Below are positions 58,391-64,000 of a stretch of 64,000 nucleotides of DNA, one piece after another. The first letter of the stretch is position 1. Every line of letters begins with the position of its first letter. The translations under genes and the position numbers were made by a program. The notes under the pieces were generated by a model. That model made no database searches and was not told where the DNA came from. It saw nothing but the letters and a program-made list of their open reading frames with translations. Location: positions 5,510,001 to 5,574,000 of the forward strand of contig CP087965.1 of NCBI GenBank assembly GCA_024703855.1, given 5' to 3'. Origin of the DNA: Polaromonas sp. P2-4. Its GTDB lineage: Bacteria > Pseudomonadota > Gammaproteobacteria > Burkholderiales > Burkholderiaceae_C.

Positions 58391-58410
58391 GGTTATTTCC
58401 GGTTAGCCAT

Positions 58411-58642
58411 TCAGGGAATTTGAATGCGGTGCAACGCATTATTCTTCAATTTACCAGGCGCAAGATTGCGCCAAGAGGGCGGCAGCAGGTCAAATAACGG
58501 GGTAGGCTCGCGGCCCAGCGCCTGCCGGGCCGTCGTGCTGTCCAGCAGCGCCCCTGGAGAAGGCCGGTTGACCTTCGCCGCGGTGGTTGCGCTGGTGTAC
58601 GAGTTTTTTCGTGACAGTTCCCTTAAAAAAGTTACCTAACAT
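58411..58642 (-). CDS. Possible small hypothetical protein, one frameshift
   Basis: An ATG at 58642 with AGGA just upstream starts MLGNFFKGTVTKK. A one-base slip in the A6 run near 58615 would join it to NSYTSATTAAKVNRPSPGAL, then REPTPLFDLLPPSWRNLAPG, ending HRIQIP at TGA 58411-58413. The residue mix (Pro, Thr, Ala) and placement before DUF1272 are gene-like, but I recognise no family and the joint is assumed. Confidence 0.35.
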
Positions 58643-59130
58643 TTTCCTGATCAGCCGGGGAATCCGGGCGATCCGCCTGAGCGACACCGCGTGGTGGAGA
58701 AGCATTCCCTGTGGAGAAAAGGCTCCACTTCGGGCGCTGTCCGGGAAGAAGCTTCTTCGTTGTCGTTGTAAAAGCTGCGCCAATAGCCACAACTGGTTAC
58801 TTATTTGGAGTAATCGCCGCTGCCCAATCCTCTGCTTCTTGACAGTACCCAGTCCCCTTAAATAGGTGCGCTGTGCTCTCAATTTGTAAATTTTTAAGCA
58901 CCATCAAATCAGTTGGTATCTTGGTGTATATAAAGTTGCATAATGAAACTTCCGCTGGGAAATTCCCTGTATGTTTCTTATTCGTACGGCAAAAAGTAAA
59001 TAAATCACACCCCAAAGACGAGTTTTGGTTTCAGAATACTTAATGCATCTGTAACAACACTGACAAAAAATGCGCTCAACATGCCTCAAACGGTTAGCGT
59101 AAATAAGTCAAAAGTTGAAAGAAGGTAGGT
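58643..59130. other. AT-rich upstream region of the NarL-type regulator
   Basis: No supported gene. From about 58860 the base composition turns AT-rich compared with the rest of the window, ending with the ribosome-binding site GAAGGTAGGT before ATG 59131. Such a drop fits a regulatory region for the two-component operon that follows. Confidence 0.45.
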
Positions 59131-59914
59131 ATGGAACACGTCACAGCAGCCGATTCCACAATGTCATCCATGATCAACGGCAATCATGGGCTTACCCAGG
59201 CAGCGCATACGGTGCACGAGGCGGTGCCTTCGGTGTGGCCCAGTTTTCTGGCGGGCCAGCCTGAGAAGCCTGTGCGGGTCCTGCTGATTGACGACGACGC
59301 GTGCATACGCAATGTCATCTCGCAGGAGTTGCTGGGCGATTTACGGACCGACCTTCGGGCGCAGGGAGGCAGCATGCGCGAGGGGCGCCGCCTGATTTCG
59401 ATGCACGATTTCGACGTCATGCTGATTGATCTGAATCTGGGGGATGGCAGCGGATTCGAGTTGATCAAATACATGAAAACCATGCGACCCATGGCCGAGG
59501 CCGTGGTGATTTCTGCCATGGAGGACGAGCAGCATGCGCTGCATGCGTTTGAGCTGGGCGCCACGGGCTATCTCGTCAAGAACTCCTGGTTCGGTAACTT
59601 TTCCCAAGCTGTGCTTCAGGTGGTCAATGGGGGGGCATCCATCACACCGAATCTGGCGCGGCGACTGTTGCACAAGCTGGATCATTCCCAGGAGACCGGC
59701 CCTCATCGTGTGGGGGATCCCAAAGACAAGCTCTCCGAGCGAAAAAGCTGTGCTGAAGATGGTGGCTGCCGGCTACACCAGCGGTGAGATCGGTTCGCGG
59801 CTGATGATCAGCTGTCAGACGGTTAACACCCACATCAAAAACATTTATCACAAGTTGCATGTCCATAGCCGAGCCCAAGCCGTCAGCTTTGCGGCCCACC
59901 GCGGCTTGTTGTAG
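59131..59914 (+). CDS. NarL/LuxR-type response regulator, one frameshift
   Basis: Receiver domain after a ~45-residue N-terminal extension: VRVLLIDDDACIRNVISQEL, phospho-Asp in FDVMLIDLNLGDGSGFELIK, Lys in GATGYLVKNSWFG. The frame shifts near 59745 and the LuxR helix-turn-helix follows (LKMVAAGYTSGEIGSRLMIS, TVNTHIKNIYHKLHVHSRAQ). Repaired length about 260. It ends 8 bases before its kinase. Confidence 0.85.
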
Positions 59915-59922
59915 CGGGCATC

Positions 59923-61290
59923 ATGTTTACAGGGCATCAAGGGTTGGCGCTGACAGGTGCCGCCATTGGCCTGCCGCTGGTGTCTTTGGCGCTATGGGGT
60001 TCCCGGCGAGCATGGATGGGCTATCACCCCGTGGACAGGGCGCTGAATGTGGCCGCGTTGATGTGGTTGATTCATTTGCTGGTGACCACATGGCTCGCTT
60101 TTGCCGACACCAAGCTTCCGGTGGTCTACATAACGCACCTGGGCTATCAGGGGCTGATCATCAGTGTCGTGTTTTTGTTGCTGACCAGCGCCGGCATAAG
60201 CAGCAAAGAGGTTTACCCGCTGCTGGCGATGCAGGCGCTGGCGGGCTGCGTGGCACTGTACTTGTACCACCACCGTGTTGGCAACGCGCAAACACAGGCT
60301 TGGCAGGCCTGGGTTGCGATCAATCTGTTGTCCGCCGTTTGTTTTACGGGGGCGGTTGCCTACCGTGTGTACCTGACCCGCAGCTTTGCATGCTGGCTCG
60401 CACTTGCCGGCTGCCTCATTGGCCTGGGGCTAGGTGTTGATGACCTGTTGCCGGCTGACGATGTGCAGCACAGCGTCACGCTGTTCCATCACTTTTACGC
60501 CGCTTTTTTGCTGGTGATGTGGCATTTGATCAAGCAGCGTGTGGAGCGGCCCGACCAGCACTTGAGCATGATGTCTGATTTTCAGAGCAGCGCAAACCTT
60601 GATGCGCTCACTGGCTATGGGGAAGCTCACGACATAGCTGCGTCGGCGGTGGCCAACGAACGCCACCGCATTGCGCAGGATTTGCATGATGGCGTGGGCT
60701 CCCAAATTGTGAACATTCTGTCATCGCTGGACAGTCACTCGCCAGAGCAACTGGCCGTGACGCTGGCGCTGGAGCAATGCCTGGCCGACCTGAAGATGAC
60801 CGTGGATGCGATCGACGGTGCCAACGACAACGCGCTTGAAGCACTGGGTCGTTTGCGCTACAGGGTGCAGCACTCGCTCGACAAGCTGGGCATCCGCATG
60901 CTGTGGAAGGTGGAGATCTGTGGCGAGCTTGAAGCCGTGCGTGGCGAGCAGGCCCAGCAAGTGCTTCGTATTGCGCAAGAGTGCCTTACCAACGTTATGC
61001 GCCATGCGAATGCTTCGACAGTCGGGGTGGTTTTCCGCTATATGCCAGAAACCAACAGCCTGGTGCTGGAAGTGCGTGATAACGGCCAGGGCATTGTCCG
61101 CAGCAGAGTCAGGCGGACGGCTGGCAAAGGGCTGGAAGGCATGCGCCGACGTGCGCAGGCTGTCGGTGGCGAGTTGTTGATTTCAAGTAAAACCGGTGCG
61201 GGAACCCGTGTGCGGTTCACCCTGCCATTGACGGAAAATCCGACACAACCCTCATCGTTGGCCAGTGCGGACAGGGCTTCGCACTACTGA
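59923..61290 (+). CDS. NarX-type (HisKA_3) sensor histidine kinase with membrane sensor
   Basis: Intact 455-residue kinase. About six to seven hydrophobic helices in residues 1-205 (ALTGAAIGLPLVSLALWGSR; GLIISVVFLLLTSAGI; WLALAGCLIGLGLGV) form the sensor. HisKA_3 has RHRIAQDLHDGVGSQIVNIL (phospho-His), and the HATPase has IAQECLTNVMRHANASTVGV, VRDNGQGI and GKGLEGMRRRAQAVGGELLI. The signal is unknown. It pairs with the regulator at 59131. Confidence 0.88.
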   Translation: MFTGHQGLALTGAAIGLPLVSLALWGSRRAWMGYHPVDRALNVAALMWLIHLLVTTWLAFADTKLPVVYITHLGYQGLIISVVFLLLTSAGISSKEVYPLLAMQALAGCVALYLYHHRVGNAQTQAWQAWVAINLLSAVCFTGAVAYRVYLTRSFACWLALAGCLIGLGLGVDDLLPADDVQHSVTLFHHFYAAFLLVMWHLIKQRVERPDQHLSMMSDFQSSANLDALTGYGEAHDIAASAVANERHRIAQDLHDGVGSQIVNILSSLDSHSPEQLAVTLALEQCLADLKMTVDAIDGANDNALEALGRLRYRVQHSLDKLGIRMLWKVEICGELEAVRGEQAQQVLRIAQECLTNVMRHANASTVGVVFRYMPETNSLVLEVRDNGQGIVRSRVRRTAGKGLEGMRRRAQAVGGELLISSKTGAGTRVRFTLPLTENPTQPSSLASADRASHY

Positions 61291-61315
61291 TGCAGCCAGG
61301 CAAGTGCGGGTAATC

Positions 61316-62105
61316 TTAGGGAACCTCGGCACACTGCACACTCAGCGCCTGCAGGGTGCTTCCGGTTTTCGGGTCAAACACCACCAGGTTCACCTGCCGG
61401 GCGTGGCCCGGCGTGGGCGCCAATACTGCGAAAGCTGAGCTTTTGGGGAACTGTGTCGCCGACTCTTTCGCTCATTTTGTAGTCGCCGGCGGGCGTGTAC
61501 TGGCGCACCACAAAGTCGTGCTTGAGGAACTCACCGGCGTTTTCACCGGCTTGTACTTTGGAGTTGTGGCCATGCTCGGTGACAGTCCAGTAGGCAGACC
61601 AGCGGGTGACGGTTTGCGGCACCGATGGATGGGGTATTGGTATTGGCGTCACGCTGGCTTCAAAATGGTCTGCACCCAATTGCTGCACGGTAATGCGGAC
61701 ACGAGCGGGCTCTGAGGATTTTGGCTGACCATTCCAATTCGGCCAGTTGGGCCAGTCTTGGCCATTGAGCACGGCCTGCGGTGTGTAGATGCTGCGCAGA
61801 TTGTTTCTGGCGGCGATCTCACGCTGCCTGGTGGTGTGGGCCGGTGCGGCAAAGCGGTCAACCCAGCCGATGTAGTCCCAGTAACCGACATGAAAGGCTT
61901 GTACCACCACGCCTTTGTTTTTCAGCGACGACACCCATTTGTCGGCGGGCGGGCAAGAACTGCAGCCTTCGGACGTATACAGCTCCACGACCGGCGTGAT
62001 GGCAGGACCGGAAGTCGCCGCGCACTGATTTTGCATGGCAAAAGTGCTTGAGGCCACCGCTACAAGGGCGGTAGCAGCTATAAATTTTGTAGCATCTGGC
62101 AGCAT
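61316..62105 (-). CDS. DUF1223 secreted protein, one frameshift; signal peptide partly repeat-encoded
   Basis: Thioredoxin-like fold DUF1223: VVELYTSEGCSSCPPADKWV (CxxC-type site), VVQAFHVGYWDYIGWVDRFA, YTPQAVLNGQDWPNWPNW. The frame shifts near 61410 and continues HARQVNLVVFDPKTGSTLQA to VQCAEVP and TAA at 61316-61318. Repaired length about 262. The signal peptide (TKFIAATALVAVASSTFA) is largely translated from a family B repeat (62055-62094), a striking case of a repeat giving a functional segment. Confidence 0.83.
62055..62094 (+). repeat. Family B repeat inside a signal peptide
   Basis: ACCGCTACAAGGGCGGTAGC, then AGCTATAAATTTTGTAGCAT: the right half of family B (GGGCG..AGCTAT..TAGC). On the minus strand it encodes ATKFIAATALVAV of the DUF1223 signal peptide. 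Confidence 0.6.
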
Positions 62106-62218
62106 AAGGCGCCTCCATTGGTGAGCTGCGCCGGTGCTGAGCCTGAAAAGGCTTGCAGCAATCGGCGGTACCCATTGGTCGCGCTGACCGGCACATTCTT
62201 ACAAGCCCGCGGGGCCTT

Positions 62219-62707
62219 CAGACCGTCAGTGTCTTGATGCTGCCGCGCTCCAGGCGGTCTTGCAGCTCACTCAGGCAAGCTGCCGTGCTGTTTTCCGACT
62301 GCTCGATACGCGCCAGCAGCGCTTGCTGTTGCTGGGCAAACCGCTCTGACAGTACCGTGTCGGCGGCGGCCTCGCGGCGTTGGGTGGCTACAGCTTGCGT
62401 TTCCAGGTAGTTTCGCAGTTCGGTAAATCATGAAGCCTCGGCTTTGTCGGCCAGCTCGCGCTGGGTGTTCAGTTCGCGGGCGTATTTGCGCGTTTCAAGC
62501 AGATTGGCGCTTTGCATGTAAAGCGTGCTGCCCAGAAAAACCAGCGTGGCTACCACCAGCACCAGCAACATGACCAGGCCCAGCGATATTTGAACGGTAG
62601 TGAACCCCAGGCTTAAAACACTGACGCGTGAACTCATCCACATTGAGTGCGACAAAGGCCGCAACAAGTGCAATGGTGATGATTAAAAGAATGGTGCGGA
62701 TACGCAT
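62219..62707 (-). CDS. LapA-domain (DUF1049-like) membrane protein, one frameshift and one in-frame stop
   Basis: Two membrane helices (TILLIITIALVAAFVALNV; ISLGLVMLLVLVVATLVFLG) linked by DEFTR / SVLSLGFTTVQ across a frame break near 62620, then a coiled-coil tail (RKYARELNTQRELADKAEAS). A TGA at 62428-62430 interrupts the frame. Beyond it the same frame continues FTELRNYLETQAVATQRREA to ERGSIKTLTV and a stop at 62219. The TGA is probably a substitution of CGA (Arg), or the protein truly ends there. Confidence 0.65.
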
Positions 62708-62855
62708 GCTTTCTCCCTGGAAAATGTTGCAATTTCACACATCATTATGGGTCGCCAGACGGCTTTGGGGCTGTGGGACAATGCCGTCCCTCAGCGTCAG
62801 TTAGTGCTTGGCTGGCGCGCTGTTTGATGCCAGCCAACCGAACCATCTTTTCAAT

Positions 62856-64000
62856 ATGCAGAAAATCATTCGCCAGATTGCAGTAGAAATCAAAGTCCAG
62901 GAGCACCAGGTCAAAACTGCGGTGGAGCTGCTCGATGGCGGCGCGACTGTGCCCTTTTTTGCGCTACCGCAAAGAGGCCACTGGCGGGCTGGACGACATC
63001 CAGCTGCGTGAGCTTGAATACCGGCTGGGCTACCTGCGCGAACTGGAAGACCGGCGTGAAGCGGTTTTGAAAAGCATTGAAGAGCAGGGCAAGCTCACGC
63101 CCGAGTTGCGCGCTGCCATAGAGCTGGCCGCCACCAAGCAGGACCTGGAAGACTTGTACTTGCCCTACAAACCCAAGCGCCGCACCAAAGGGCAGATTGC
63201 GCGCGAAGCCGGCATCGAGCCGCTGGCCGACAAGCTGTTTGCCGACCCGTCGCTGGTGCCTGCTGACGAAGCTGCGGCCTTTGTGAAGGCCGAGAAAACG
63301 AAAGTGGTGACGACTTCACCACCGTGCAGGCCGTGCTCGACGGCGTGCGCGACATTCTGAGCGAGCGCTGGGCCGAAGACGCTGCGTTGGTGCAGTCGCT
63401 GCGCAACTGGCTCTGGAGTGAAGGGCTGTTTTCCTCAAAACTGGTGACCGGCAAAGACGAGAACAACGCCGACCACGCCAAGTTCCGTGACTACTTCGAT
63501 TACGACGAGCCGATTGGCCGCGTACCCTCGCACCGAGCGCTGGCGGTGTTCCGCGGCCGTGGGCTGGAAATTCTGGATGCCAAGCTGGTGCTGCCGGTTC
63601 CCCCAGAAGCGGGTCAGCCCAGCATTGCGGAGGGCAAGATTGCCCTGCATCTGGGCTGGAGCCATAAGGCGCGGCCCGCCGACGACCTGCTGCGCAAATG
63701 CGTGGCCTGGACCTGGAGAGTCAAGCTCAGCCTGTCGCTGGAGCGTGACCTGTTCACCCGCCTGCGTGAAGACGCCGAAAAAGTCGCCATCAAGGTATTT
63801 GCCGACAACCTGCGCGATTTGCTGCTGGGCCGCGCCGGCCGGCCCGCGCGTGGTGATGGGGCTGGACCCGGGCATTCGCACCGGTGTGAAAGTGGCGGTG
63901 GTCGATAGCACCGGCAAGCTGGTGGAAACCGCGACGGTGTTTCCGCACGAGCCGCGCAAAGACTGGGAAGGCTCGCTGCATACCCTGGGCAAACTCTGCG
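62856..64000 (+). CDS. tex: Tex-family RNA-binding transcription accessory protein, 5' part, three frameshifts
   Basis: Tex proteins bind nucleic acid and affect transcription. ATG 62856 gives MQKIIRQIAVEIKVQEHQVK, then GGATVPF and (after a break near 62965) RYRKEATGGLDDIQLRELEY, LEDLYLPYKPKRRTKGQIAR, HRALAVFRGRGLEILDAKLV and, after breaks near 63310 and 63835, VMGLDPGIRTGVKVAVVDST of the YqgF-like domain. The window ends within this domain, so the HhH and S1 domains are outside. Confidence 0.9.

Noticed and set aside
58490..58882. 130-codon minus-strand frame next to DUF1272
   Set aside because: It is Arg/Gln/Gly-rich without motifs. A shorter frame pair at 58411-58642 gives more gene-like residues and was listed instead with low confidence.
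62428..62430. TGA read as selenocysteine
   Set aside because: The LapA-type coiled-coil tail has no redox site, and no SECIS-like hairpin was seen right after the codon.

Overview
The window reads as a chromosomal segment of a betaproteobacterium of the order Burkholderiales, most likely family Comamonadaceae (Polaromonas/Rhodoferax-like). This rests on GC-rich coding, protein sequences that read like that family (PurL, GlnD, SelO, the LivHMGF set), and short interspersed repeats that I associate with it. It is inferred from the sequence alone. No rRNA or tRNA gene, CRISPR array or intact insertion sequence was found.

Layout. (1) 1-8.9 kb: accessory and degraded. A frameshifted peptide deformylase, a methyltransferase, a SulP anion transporter with STAS domain and a PotD/PotF-type binding protein are mixed with remnants: a truncated PhnD-like binding protein, a truncated RidA, a Tn3-like transposase start and IS-end or MITE-like repeats. 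(2) 8.9-22.3 kb: housekeeping. It holds glnD and map on the minus strand, purL and a DUF1624 membrane protein on the plus strand, then ppiC, bolA, yciB, msrB, selO and a Crp/Fnr regulator on the minus strand. (3) 22.3-36.3 kb: an apparent catabolic module. An AraC regulator is divergent from two secreted type-B carboxylesterases, followed by two amino-acid/amide-type binding proteins, an acyl-CoA synthetase and livHMGF. The arrangement suggests hydrolysis of an ester outside the cytoplasm, import of the released acid and CoA activation. (4) 36.4-50.1 kb: a beta-oxidation cluster. It has a FadJ-type hydratase/dehydrogenase, a thiolase, two acyl-CoA dehydrogenases, thioesterases, two SDRs, an MDR oxidoreductase, a GST and a GNAT protein, and it could consume the CoA esters made by module 3. 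(5) 50-64 kb: ogt, a Bcr-type exporter, a thioredoxin-fold lipoprotein, Crp/Fnr, a hybrid kinase with a response regulator, serA, a NarL-type two-component pair, DUF1223, a LapA-domain protein and the 5' part of tex.

Two things dominate. First, about fifty apparent single-base frameshifts interrupt otherwise well-conserved genes, including essential ones (purL has about six). This looks like consensus indel error rather than decay, so interrupted genes are annotated over their repaired extent and flagged. Second, the window holds at least three families of short structured repeats. Family A (about 65-90 bp, from GGGCCGCCCC to GTGGGGGC) and family B (about 45-58 bp, TAGCCC..ACGGGCG..AGCTAT..ATAGC) lie between genes and also inside reading frames: glnD, purL, livM, the DUF1624 gene, selO, an acyl-CoA dehydrogenase and the DUF1223 signal peptide. 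Family C (two copies, 890-1052 and 27262-27535) has perfect terminal inverted repeats around a conserved hairpin core. These repeats are the best candidates for an under-described system here.
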